Shown here: positions 15,456-22,504 of the stretch, piece by piece
How the letters are laid out: each line of letters opens with the position of its first letter
Numbering within the stretch: position 1 is the stretch's first letter
NCBI GenBank assembly: GCA_021299385.1
Contig: JAJTGZ010000014.1
Location: forward strand, 1 to 39,518
Reading direction: 5' to 3'
From: Phycisphaeraceae bacterium
GTDB taxonomy: Bacteria > Planctomycetota > Phycisphaerae > Phycisphaerales > UBA1924
Length of the DNA stretch: 39,518 nucleotides
The notes under the pieces: generated by a model
What the model saw: only the letters and a program-made list of their open reading frames with translations
Databases searched by the model: none
What the model was told of the DNA's origin: nothing
Translations under genes and position numbers: made by a program

Positions 15456-16259
15456 TTACCGGCGGAGGTTGCTGATGGTCTTGAGGGTTTCGTCGGCTGC
15501 GCGGATGGTGTTGCTGTTCATCTCGAAAGCTCGCTGGATGCGGATGAGGTCGACGAGTTCGCGTGTGGGGTCGACGGCACTGCCCTCGACATACCCCTGG
15601 AGGAGGCCGCCGAAGTTTTCGGTCTGGGGCTCGCCGGTAACGGGCGGGCCGCTGGCGGCGGTTTCCTCAAAGAGGTTCTGGCCGACGGGTCGGAGGCCGA
15701 CGGGGTTGATGAAGGTCGTCAGTTCGATGACGCCGATTTCTTGGGGTTCGACGGCATCGGGTGTGCGAGCGAAGACGCGGCCTGTGCGGTCGATGGTCAG
15801 GTCTCTGGCGTTGCTGGGGATGGCGATGTTGGGTTCGAGGCGGTAGCCGGTGTCGTTGGCCAATACGATCTCGCCGTCGGAGTTGCGTGTGAAGCTTCCT
15901 GCGCGTGTGTAGGCGAAGCCGCCTGGGCGTTCGGGTGTGGCGACGCGGAAGAAGCCGTTGCCGTCGATGGCGATATCGAGTTCGCGGTCGGTGCTGACGG
16001 GTGGTCCTTGTGTGAACTGGATTTGCGTGCCGGAGACCTGGACGCCGAGGCCGACGAAGAGGCCGATGGGGCGCTGGTCGCCGGTGGAGTTTCGTGAGCC
16101 TGGCTGCTGGCGTTCGACGTAGAGGAGGTCTTGGAAGTTGGCTCGGCTGGGCTTGAAGCCGTTGGTGTTGACGTTGGCGAGGTTGTTGGACGTAACGTCC
16201 ATGGCGGTGTTGAGGGCCGAGAGCGCCGAGGCGGCGGATTGGAGGCTGATGGTGGCCAT
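15456..16259 (-). CDS. flgG: Flagellar distal rod protein FlgG
   Basis: FlgG forms the distal rod of the flagellar basal body. The 267-aa protein has the N-terminal rod signature NTAMDVTSNNLANVNTNGFK. FGFL-like middle strands follow, including TDRELDIAIDGNGFFRV and GGFAYTRAGSFTRNSDGEIV. The C-terminal helix ELVDLIRIQRAFEMNSNTIR precedes ADETLKTISNLRR. Its length fits the family (260-265 aa). The upstream AGGA, eight bases before the ATG at 16259, is a modest ribosome site. It is second of the four named genes in this flagellar operon, 52 bases after flgF. Confidence 0.95.
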   Translation of the reverse strand: MATISLQSAASALSALNTAMDVTSNNLANVNTNGFKPSRANFQDLLYVERQQPGSRNSTGDQRPIGLFVGLGVQVSGTQIQFTQGPPVSTDRELDIAIDGNGFFRVATPERPGGFAYTRAGSFTRNSDGEIVLANDTGYRLEPNIAIPSNARDLTIDRTGRVFARTPDAVEPQEIGVIELTTFINPVGLRPVGQNLFEETAASGPPVTGEPQTENFGGLLQGYVEGSAVDPTRELVDLIRIQRAFEMNSNTIRAADETLKTISNLRR

Positions 16260-16311
16260 GAGTGTTCCTAAGTAGGCCTGGGGGTGGGCCTGTGGGTGTG
16301 GTTTGTCTGAC

Positions 16312-17073
16312 TTAGGCGAGGCGTGCGAAGGTGTTGATGGCTTTTTGCATGACCTCGTCGTGGATCTGGATCATCCTACTGCCCGAGCCTGCGGAGCGTT
16401 CGGCCTGGGCGATGTCGAGCATCGCGCGGACGGGGTCGACGGAACTGCGCTCGATGGTGTGCTGGACGATGGAGCCCTCGGCGGGTGTGGTGCGTGTATC
16501 GGGGGGCAACTCAAGGAATCCGTCGCCGCGTTTGCGGAGGGCCTGCTGGTCGGGGACGTCGACGAAAGCGAGGCGTGCGACGGGCAGGCCGTCTTGCGAG
16601 ATGACGCCGCTTGAACTGATGGCGATGGGCCTGCCGCTCTGGAGGGTGATGGGCCGGTTGGTGTCGCTCAGGACGGGCAGGCCCGTGCTGGCCTGGACGA
16701 GTTGGCCGCGGGTGTTGAGGGAGAGTCGTCCGTCGCGTGTGAGGCCCTGGCGTGAGCCGTCGGTGGAGCGGATGCGGAGGAAGCCATCGCCCTGGATGCC
16801 CACATCGAGATCGTTGTTGGTGGTTTGCAGTGCGCCTTGCCTCCAGGCGGTGCGGTTGGGGCCGGCGAAGACGCCGCCGCCGAGTTTTTCGAGGAGTTTG
16901 TTGCTGGGCAGGTGGAGGCCATCTTCGGGGTTTGCCGCGTCGCGAGCCATGGCAGCGGTGATGTCGGGCTTGAAGCCTGTGGTCTCGCTGTTGGCGAGGT
17001 TGTTGGCGGCAACGTCCATGCGGTAGAGGGCGTTGAGGGTGCCGGAGGCGGAGAGGTAGAGCCCGTAGTTCAT
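16312..17073 (-). CDS. flgF: Flagellar rod/hook-basal-body protein, FlgF type
   Basis: This 253-aa FlgBCFGEK-family protein carries the N-terminal ALYRMDVAANNLANSETTGFK and the core NNDLDVGIQGDGFLRI. The C-terminal DPVRAMLDIAQAERSAGS is followed by RMIQIHDEVMQKAINTFARLA. Its position directly before flgG and its divergent C-terminus suit FlgF, the proximal rod subunit, though paralogues of this family are hard to separate by eye. The ATG overlaps the stop of the upstream 83-aa gene in ATGA (17070-17073), so translation is probably coupled. Confidence 0.88.
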   Translation of the reverse strand: MNYGLYLSASGTLNALYRMDVAANNLANSETTGFKPDITAAMARDAANPEDGLHLPSNKLLEKLGGGVFAGPNRTAWRQGALQTTNNDLDVGIQGDGFLRIRSTDGSRQGLTRDGRLSLNTRGQLVQASTGLPVLSDTNRPITLQSGRPIAISSSGVISQDGLPVARLAFVDVPDQQALRKRGDGFLELPPDTRTTPAEGSIVQHTIERSSVDPVRAMLDIAQAERSAGSGSRMIQIHDEVMQKAINTFARLA

Positions 17074-17321
17074 GCGCTGGCCCCTTGCACGGCGAGGCGC
17101 AAACGGAAGGCCTGATCGCGCACGTTTTGCGCCTGGTGGAGGTGCTGGCGTTGATCCTCGGCGAGTTGAGCCGAGTGCACGGCGGCGGCGACGGTGGCCA
17201 GGCGGGCGATCTCAGCACCCAGGCGGGCCATGTCCAGCGTGGTTTGAGTGGTCAAACGTGCGGGTTGCGCCTCTGAAGGGGGATCGGCGGGGGGATCGAG
17301 TGGGGGGTAGACCAGCTGCAT
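17070..17321 (-). CDS. Unknown 83-aa protein, first gene of the flagellar operon
   Basis: ATG at 17321 has an ideal AAGGAG seven bases upstream, and the stop overlaps flgF by four bases, so this is a genuine, coupled gene. The N-terminus is Pro-rich (LVYPPLDPPADPPSE). Residues ~28-80 are predicted helical and Ala/Gln-rich: MARLGAEIARLATVAAAVHS, then AQLAEDQRQHLHQAQNVRDQ. There is no signal peptide or membrane helix and I recognise no family. A cytoplasmic flagellar accessory or export-chaperone role is possible from context only. Confidence 0.75.
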   Translation of the reverse strand: MQLVYPPLDPPADPPSEAQPARLTTQTTLDMARLGAEIARLATVAAAVHSAQLAEDQRQHLHQAQNVRDQAFRLRLAVQGASA

Positions 17322-17328
17322 CGCTCGG

Positions 17329-17334
17329 CTCCTT
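17329..17334 (-). promoter_or_regulatory. Shine-Dalgarno site AAGGAG of the 83-aa gene
   Basis: AAGGAG on the minus strand, seven bases before ATG 17321. It fixes the first translation start of the flagellar operon. Confidence 0.85.
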
Positions 17335-17349
17335 GCAGGGAGGCGTTAC

Positions 17350-17364
17350 GCGAGCGGCGTGCCA
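17350..17364 (-). promoter_or_regulatory. Candidate sigma-54 (-24/-12) promoter of the flagellar operon
   Basis: On the minus strand TGGCACG-CCGC-TCGC matches the consensus TGGCACG-NNNN-TTGC at all but one of the fixed positions, with the GG and GC doublets in exact register. The predicted transcript would begin near 17339, leaving a leader of ~18 bases that contains the AAGGAG site. Sigma-54 control of flagellar genes is well established in many bacteria. Copies of ATTGCCC lie just upstream (17375-17403). The match was found by eye and not scored. Confidence 0.55.
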
Positions 17365-17374
17365 GGGGGAAGAG

Positions 17375-17403
17375 AGGCAATAGGGAATGGGCAATGGGCA
17401 ATC
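17375..17403 (-). repeat. Short ATTGCCC-type direct repeats upstream of the flagellar promoter
   Basis: Reading the minus strand, ATTGCCC occurs twice in tandem with a third degenerate unit (ATTCCCT) and a fourth partial ATTGCC. They lie about 10-40 bases upstream of the sigma-54-like site and could bind an activator or simply be a short tandem repeat. Confidence 0.45.
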
Positions 17404-17435
17404 GGCGCTGTGGGTGGGGCGGGGCGTTGGGGTGG

Positions 17436-17669
17436 TTAGGAGTTGCAGGAGCCTGGGCGTTTGCCGCAGTGGCAGGTGGGGCCGGTGTGCACGTGGGCGG
17501 AGCCTTTGCCGGCACCTGGGGTGCTGCCTTGGGGAGCGAAGAGGCTGAGTGTGCGTTTGAAGACCCGGCCTTTTCCTTGCGGGTCGGGGACGGGTGCGTC
17601 GGCGTCCTTGATGGGGCGGAGGAGTTCGATGGTGGTGCCGTCTTGGGCGGTGTATTCGTAGATGGGCAT
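17436..17669 (-). CDS. FmdB-like small protein with altered zinc-ribbon cysteines
   Basis: The 77-aa protein begins MPIYEYTAQDGTTIELLRPI, the opening of FmdB-family zinc-ribbon proteins. In FmdB two CXXC pairs follow the YEY start; here the first pair is absent (TAQDG instead of a Cys pair). The only cysteines lie at the end, in GPTCHCGKRPGSC. The middle holds FKRTLSLFAPQGSTPG, also reminiscent of the family. It may be a divergent member that binds metal differently or not at all. It lies alone, 114 bases beyond the flagellar operon start, on the same strand. Function unknown. Confidence 0.65.
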   Translation of the reverse strand: MPIYEYTAQDGTTIELLRPIKDADAPVPDPQGKGRVFKRTLSLFAPQGSTPGAGKGSAHVHTGPTCHCGKRPGSCNS

Positions 17670-17785
17670 GGGTGAGGGTAGATCGGCGGGTGAGGGGGTG
17701 GTAGTGGATGGTTTGGGTGGGGGTGGCCGATACCATTGGCCGTTGAGGTTGGTTTACACATCTGCACACCTGAAGGAACACGCCT

Positions 17786-18499
17786 ATGCGCACTCTGATT
17801 TTGTCGTCTCTGCTGATGCTCGCGTTGGCCAGCACCGCGGTGCGGGCCGATGACGCAAAGAAGGATGAACCCAAGAAGGACGACGCGTCCAAGCCTGCTG
17901 CCCCGGCGGCCCCGGCACCCCCGGCGGGCAAGCCTGATGCGAAGACCGCCGAGCCGGCCAAGGAAGAGCTCGTCTTTGTTACGCTCACTACCAGCGCGGG
18001 GACGATTGTGCTGGAGTTGAACAAGGCCAAGGCGCCGATCAGTGTGGAGAACTTTGTCAAGTATGTTGACAAGGGCTTTTATGCCGGGACGGTCTTTCAC
18101 CGCGTCATCAACGGGTTCATGATCCAGGGTGGGGGCTTTACCAAGGACGGAGCGCAGAAGAGCACCGAGAAGCCGATCAAGAACGAGTGGCAGAACGGGC
18201 TCAAGAACCGCAAGTACACCATCGCGATGGCCCGCACGAGCGTGCCGGACTCGGCGACGAGCCAGTTTTATATCAATGTGGCCGACAACGCGATGCTCGA
18301 TGAGCCGCGTGGTGGTGCGGCGTACGCCGTGTTTGGGCGGGTTGTTGCGGGGATGGATGTTGTTGACAAGATCAAGGGTGCGGCAACGGACACCAAGAGG
18401 ACGCCGGGCGGGGCGATGCAAGACTGGCCGAAGGAAGACATTGTGATCAGCGAGGCCAAGAGGATCACGGCGGAGGAGGCTGGGAAGTTGGTGAAGTAG
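17786..18499 (+). CDS. Secreted cyclophilin-type peptidyl-prolyl cis-trans isomerase
   Basis: This 237-aa protein would catalyse proline isomerisation in exported proteins. The ATG at 17786 has AAGGAA seven bases upstream. A signal peptide ([18 protein letters not shown]) is followed by a Lys/Ala/Pro-rich linker to about residue 55. The cyclophilin fold then runs to the end: [34 protein letters not shown] with the catalytic Arg of the FHRV motif, [12 protein letters not shown], and [16 protein letters not shown]. The length of the domain matches bacterial PpiA. The gene stands alone and converges on the cbb3 locus. Confidence 0.92.
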   Translation: MRTLILSSLLMLALASTAVRADDAKKDEPKKDDASKPAAPAAPAPPAGKPDAKTAEPAKEELVFVTLTTSAGTIVLELNKAKAPISVENFVKYVDKGFYAGTVFHRVINGFMIQGGGFTKDGAQKSTEKPIKNEWQNGLKNRKYTIAMARTSVPDSATSQFYINVADNAMLDEPRGGAAYAVFGRVVAGMDVVDKIKGAATDTKRTPGGAMQDWPKEDIVISEAKRITAEEAGKLVK

Positions 18500-18538
18500 G
18501 GTGGGTCGTGATAGGTTTTCAGGGTGTGAACATTGGCG

Positions 18539-18574
18539 AACCCCACCCCTGCCCCTCCCCTCGGGGGAGGGGTT
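18539..18574 (+). repeat. Convergent-junction GC repeat, copy B
   Basis: A 36-bp element, AACCCCACCCCTGCCCC to GGGGGAGGGGTT. It is the exact reverse complement of the copy at 31523-31558. A CGTGAT box lies at 18507-18512, again followed by GTTTTC. It sits between the convergent cyclophilin and ccoS genes. Confidence 0.92.
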
Positions 18575-18586
18575 AAGAGAGGGAAT

Positions 18587-18605
18587 CCCCACGCGGAGCG
18601 TGGGG
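18587..18605. repeat. GC hairpin CCCCACGC-GGA-GCGTGGGG
   Basis: A perfect 8-bp inverted repeat with a 3-base loop, 12 bases after GC repeat copy B. A second looser pair, GAGTAGG and CCTACTC, follows at about 18612-18638 and runs into the ccoS stop. Together they fill the convergent junction and may end transcription from both sides. No T-run is present. Confidence 0.7.
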
Positions 18606-18632
18606 GTACCCGAGTAGGTACCCAGGGGAACC

Positions 18633-18776
18633 CTACTCGTCGTCGTCGTGGATCATGCGTGTGGGGGGGCCGTCGAGGTCGTCGAGTTGGCCTGCGCGGG
18701 CGGACCAGATAAAGGCGGCGACGGCGGCGGCGGCGAGGATGATGGCCGCGGGCAGGACGATGTAGATCACCGACAT
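18633..18776 (-). CDS. ccoS: cbb3 oxidase maturation protein CcoS
   Basis: This 47-aa single-span protein reads MSVIYIVLPAAIILAAAAVA from its ATG at 18776. The helix ends at AFIWSARAGQ, then comes the typical soluble DDLDGPP stretch and an acidic end, IHDDDE. CcoS is needed for cofactor insertion into cbb3 oxidase. It overlaps the end of ccoI by ten bases, as is usual in ccoGHIS operons. I read the frame directly, because it is too short for a routine length cutoff. Confidence 0.92.
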   Translation of the reverse strand: MSVIYIVLPAAIILAAAAVAAFIWSARAGQLDDLDGPPTRMIHDDDE

Positions 18777-21250
18777 GGTGGGCCTCCGAACGTGCGGGAC
18801 TTGAAGGCGAGCGTTAGCACCGTCAGCGAACTGATGGGCATGAGTACGGCGGCGATGATGGGGCTGAGCAGGCCCGTCATTGCGAGTGTCGCGGCGATGG
18901 CGTTGTAGAAGATCGACACGCCCAGGCCCAGACGGATGGTGCCCATCGTCCGGCGCGATGCGCCGGCGAGCATGACGATCGGCCAGAGGCCCGGGCGTGT
19001 GAGGTAGACGTCGGCGGCGGCGAGGCTGGCCTCAGCACCGCCACGCACGGCAATGCCGACGGTCGCGCCCGCGAGGGCGGCAGCATCGTTGACGCCGTCG
19101 CCGACCATCACGACGGGGGCGGCGGGGGAGAGTTTGGCCATGTCGGCTACGCGGCGGAGTTTTTCTTCGGGCGTTACGCCACCCTCGGCGTGGTCGGTGG
19201 GGAGGCCGAGCTGGCGGGCGATGCCAGCGACGACGGCGGGGTGGTCGCCTGAGAGGATGCGGACGACCCAGCCGATTCGTTGCAGCGCGGCGACGGCCTG
19301 GGGGGCCTCTTCGCGCAGGGCGTCGCCGAGGGCGGCGGCGGCGGCGATGCGGCCGTCGATGGCGATGAGGATGGGGGTGTGCCCGAGCGCAGCCGAGTGC
19401 GCGGCAAACTCGGCGATCCCCGTGGCCGAGGTGTAGGCGAGGGCCTGCACAAAGGACGGGGAACCGACGACGATGCGCTGGCCCCCCACTACCGCCTGGA
19501 TACCGCCGCCGGGGGTGTGGAGGACCTGCGTGGGTTCGCGGGTGTGCGGGTCGTGTGTGAGGTCGCGGACGAGGGCGTGGGCGATGGGGTGCGTGGAGTG
19601 TGCTTCGATGGCGGCGACGAGGGGTTTGAGTTCTTCTGGGCCGAGCCAGTCGAGCAGGGCCATGCGGGCGTGTGTGAGGGTTCCGGTTTTGTCGAGGAAG
19701 ATGGTGCCACGACCGGCGAGGGCTTGCAGGGCATCGCCCCCTTTGATGAGGATGCCGAGTTTGGCGGCACGGCCGATGGCGACGGTCATGGCCAGGGGGG
19801 TTGCCAGGCCGAGGGCGCAGGGGCAGGTAACGATGAGCAGGGCGGCAGCGTTGTCGATGGCACGTGCTGGGTCGATGAAGGCCCAGATGACGGCGGTGAT
19901 CAGGGAGAGCAAGAGCATGCCGAGGACGAACCAGGAGGCGAACCTGTCAGCGAGGCGGACGATGGGTGCCCGGCGGCGGGCTCCCTCTTGGACCATCTTC
20001 ATCAGCCGGCCGACGCGTGTGGCCTCGCCTGTGGCCAGGACGCGGATGCGGAGGAGTGCGGTCTGGTTGACAGCGCCTGCGTGGATGGAGTCGCCTGGGG
20101 AGATGGGGGTGGGTGTTGATTCGCCGGTCAGGAGTGATTGGTCGATGGTGGAGGTGCCGAGTTCGACGGTGCCGTCGGCGGGGATGGACTCGCCTGGGTG
20201 GACCTCGACGAGGTCGCCGAGGGTGAGGGCCTCGATGGGGACGTCGGTGGTGGTGTCGCCCTGGACGCGGCGGGCGGAGGTGGGTGTGAGTGAGAAGAGC
20301 AGTTCGACGGCGTCTGCCGACCAGCGCTGCTGGCGTTGCTGGATGGCCCGGCCGACGAGGAGTGCAAAGACGAGGACGGAGAGGGAGTCGAAGTAGATTT
20401 CGCCGGTGCCGCGGATGGTGTTGAGGACGCTCCAAACGAGGCCCGCGCCCATGCCCAGTGCGATGGGCAGGTCGAGGTTGGGTGTGCGTGTGCGGATGGA
20501 GGCGAGCGCGCCGCGGAAGAAGATGCTGCCGGGCCAGGCGACGGCGACGAGGCTCAGGGCCATGCTGACCCAGCGGAAGAGGTGCAGGTATTCAGGCTCC
20601 ATCGTTGCGAAGGCCCCGGCGTAGAGGGCCAGGGCCAGGAGCATGACGTTGCCAGCACACGCGCCGGCGACGGCGATGCGGATGAGTGTGCGTCGGTCTT
20701 CGATCTGGCGGGCCTTGCGTGCGCCGGCCTGGCGTGCGGGGTGGGGTGGGTAGCCGAGGGAGTCGAGCGTGCGGGCGATGGTGGAGAGGGGGAGGCGTGC
20801 TGGGTCCCAAGTGATGCGTACGAGGGCCTCGCGCGGCTGCAGGCGTGCCTCGATGACGCCGGGCAGGAGTGTGGGGAGGCGTTCGACAAGCCAAACGCAG
20901 GCGGCGCAGTGGACGCTTTCGAGATAGAACTCGACGGAAGCATGACCGGGGGTGTGGGTGTGGATGTAGAGCGTGGCGAAGAGGGGGTCATCGAGTTCGC
21001 TGTATCGCCGGCCGGTGGGCTTGATGGGGGTGGGTGTGGCTTGGGCCTGGTCGCGGACGTGGTAGTAGCGTTCGAGGCCGCAGGCGCGGATGACGGCGTG
21101 GGCGGTTCGGCAGCCGTGGCAGCAGAACTGATCGGTGGTGAGTGGGTCTAGGTCGCCGGTGGGGACGGGAAGGGCGCAGTGCGCGCAGGGCGTTGGTGCC
21201 GAGTGGTCGGCTGTGGGTGTGGCCGGGATGGGCAGTGTGCTAATGCTCAC
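18767..21250 (-). CDS. ccoI: Copper-translocating P1B-type ATPase CcoI (FixI)
   Basis: CcoI exports copper to the periplasmic side for assembly of the cbb3 CuB site. The 827-aa protein starts at GTG 21250. An N-terminal Cys-rich domain has C22-AH-C25 and C43-C44-H-G-C47, and is followed by a heavy-metal domain with C115-AA-C118. Catalytic features are complete: TGES at 375-378, the transmembrane CPC at 476-478, DKTGT with phosphorylated D520, H554-P555, and GDGVND at 717-722. The start overlaps the SafE-like gene by 11 bases and the end overlaps ccoS by ten. Position in the cbb3 locus distinguishes it from copper-detoxifying CopA. Confidence 0.94.
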   Translation of the reverse strand: MSISTLPIPATPTADHSAPTPCAHCALPVPTGDLDPLTTDQFCCHGCRTAHAVIRACGLERYYHVRDQAQATPTPIKPTGRRYSELDDPLFATLYIHTHTPGHASVEFYLESVHCAACVWLVERLPTLLPGVIEARLQPREALVRITWDPARLPLSTIARTLDSLGYPPHPARQAGARKARQIEDRRTLIRIAVAGACAGNVMLLALALYAGAFATMEPEYLHLFRWVSMALSLVAVAWPGSIFFRGALASIRTRTPNLDLPIALGMGAGLVWSVLNTIRGTGEIYFDSLSVLVFALLVGRAIQQRQQRWSADAVELLFSLTPTSARRVQGDTTTDVPIEALTLGDLVEVHPGESIPADGTVELGTSTIDQSLLTGESTPTPISPGDSIHAGAVNQTALLRIRVLATGEATRVGRLMKMVQEGARRRAPIVRLADRFASWFVLGMLLLSLITAVIWAFIDPARAIDNAAALLIVTCPCALGLATPLAMTVAIGRAAKLGILIKGGDALQALAGRGTIFLDKTGTLTHARMALLDWLGPEELKPLVAAIEAHSTHPIAHALVRDLTHDPHTREPTQVLHTPGGGIQAVVGGQRIVVGSPSFVQALAYTSATGIAEFAAHSAALGHTPILIAIDGRIAAAAALGDALREEAPQAVAALQRIGWVVRILSGDHPAVVAGIARQLGLPTDHAEGGVTPEEKLRRVADMAKLSPAAPVVMVGDGVNDAAALAGATVGIAVRGGAEASLAAADVYLTRPGLWPIVMLAGASRRTMGTIRLGLGVSIFYNAIAATLAMTGLLSPIIAAVLMPISSLTVLTLAFKSRTFGGPPCR

Positions 21251-21998
21251 GGGCGCATACTGGTGGTGGGGTGATGATCTTGCCTGGGTGTTGTGGGCTC
21301 ATCTGCACGGCGGCGGGGGCGAGGGTGGGCATGGTGGCGCGGCCGGCGAGCGTCCAGAGGCCGACACAGACAAGCAGGAGGGAGGTGGCCAGGGGGAGAT
21401 GCCTGCGGAGCCGGCCGGTGAGGGTTTGAATGCCGATCCCGAGGCCGACCATCATCGGGAGTGTGCCGAGCCAGAAGACGGCCATAGTCAGCATGCCGAG
21501 GATGGGGCTGGCGGTGCCTGCGGCGGTGATGACGAATGCGTAGAGCCAGCCGCAGGGGAGCAGGGTTGTCAGCAGCCCGACGGCCCAGGCGCGGTAGACG
21601 GGCGGGAGCGCGGCGGCGGCGCGGTGGCCGCGTGTGGCGAGGCTCTGGAGCGTACCAGGCACGGGGATGCGACCAACGCGCAGGCCCGAGGCGCGCATGA
21701 TCGAGGCGATGCCGAAGGCGACCATCATCGTTCCCGCGAGCAGGGCGGCGAGGCGTTGGAGGCCGACGGCTGAGCCGCCAAGGTTGAGCGCAGCGCCGAG
21801 CAGGCCGGCGACGCCGCCGAGGGTGAGGTACGTCATCAGCCGGCCGGTGTTGTACGCGGCGTGGAGCGCGGCTTTGGTTGGTGCGCTCTGATTGGCGTCG
21901 CCTGCGACGGCGAAGGCGAGGAATGCGCCGCACATGCCGGCGCAGTGCGTGCTGCCCAGGAGGCTGGCGATAAAGACTGCGCCGATGAGGGGGATCAC
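21240..21998 (-). CDS. SafE/TauE-like (DsbD_2 type) membrane protein of the cbb3 locus
   Basis: A polytopic membrane protein with the family signature GSTHCAGMCGAFLAFAVAG near its start and a repeated helix motif LLTTLLPCGWLYAFVI in the second half, each with the Cys pattern typical of this family. Members often lie between ccoH and ccoI and are thought to aid copper or cytochrome maturation, although annotated as sulfite exporters. The start is set at GTG 21998, which overlaps the fixH stop in GTGA and gives ~252 aa. An earlier ATG at 22103 would add a His/Pro-rich stretch that is simply fixH read in another frame. The end overlaps ccoI by 11 bases. Confidence 0.85.
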   Translation of the reverse strand: MIPLIGAVFIASLLGSTHCAGMCGAFLAFAVAGDANQSAPTKAALHAAYNTGRLMTYLTLGGVAGLLGAALNLGGSAVGLQRLAALLAGTMMVAFGIASIMRASGLRVGRIPVPGTLQSLATRGHRAAAALPPVYRAWAVGLLTTLLPCGWLYAFVITAAGTASPILGMLTMAVFWLGTLPMMVGLGIGIQTLTGRLRRHLPLATSLLLVCVGLWTLAGRATMPTLAPAAVQMSPQHPGKIITPPPVCAREH

Positions 21999-22504
21999 GG
22001 GTGCGGCTCCGTTGCGAGCGGCGGGGTTTGTGGGGCGAGTGTGCGTGTGAGGGTTTGGGTGAGGGTTTGGGGCCCGCGCTGGACGGTGAAGTGGAACTCC
22101 CACAGGCCGGGGGTGGTGGCGGCGAAGGTGCCGGTGTATTGACCGGGGGACGTGGGGGTGAGGGTGGTGGTAACTTTGTCGCGTGCGTGGGCGTGGTGGA
22201 AGGCCTCGGCGGAGATGGTGGCGGAATCGAGGGGGCGCCCGGCGGCGTCGGTGATGGTTACGGCGAGGGTGCCGGCGTCGGCGCGGTCGATGGTGATGGT
22301 CCAGGCGAGTCTTTGATTTTGGCGGAGTTGCTGGGCGGTTTCTTCCCAGCGCAGGGCCTTGCGGTCGTAATCAGGCTCGATGGCGAAGGAGGATGGGTTG
22401 CGCCCGGCGGCGATAACGGTGATGGCAACGATGCAGAAGTTCAGGCCGATGAACAGGAAGATGATGCCCGGAAAGACGATGGATTTGGTGGGTCGTTGGT
22501 TCAC
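21995..22504 (-). CDS. ccoH: FixH/CcoH family cbb3 oxidase assembly protein
   Basis: The 169-aa protein has one N-terminal membrane helix (SIVFPGIIFLFIGLNFCIVA) and the FixH hallmark region EPDYDRKALRWEE. A beta-sandwich-like domain follows (WTITIDRADAGTLAVTITDA) that ends in a Pro/Thr tail. FixH/CcoH binds the oxidase complex and stabilises its assembly. It begins with GTG at 22504, overlapping the ccoG stop in GTGA (22501-22504). Its own stop overlaps the next GTG start the same way. Confidence 0.88.
   Translation of the reverse strand: MNQRPTKSIVFPGIIFLFIGLNFCIVAITVIAAGRNPSSFAIEPDYDRKALRWEETAQQLRQNQRLAWTITIDRADAGTLAVTITDAAGRPLDSATISAEAFHHAHARDKVTTTLTPTSPGQYTGTFAATTPGLWEFHFTVQRGPQTLTQTLTRTLAPQTPPLATEPHP

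Noticed and set aside
18587-18640. CRISPR-like or phage attachment repeats after the cyclophilin gene
   Set aside because: They are single short hairpins with no regular spacing and no cas or integrase gene nearby.
21999-22103. N-terminal extension of the SafE-like protein
   Set aside because: It is an alternate-frame reading of the fixH end; the GTGA overlap at 21995-21998 is the natural start.
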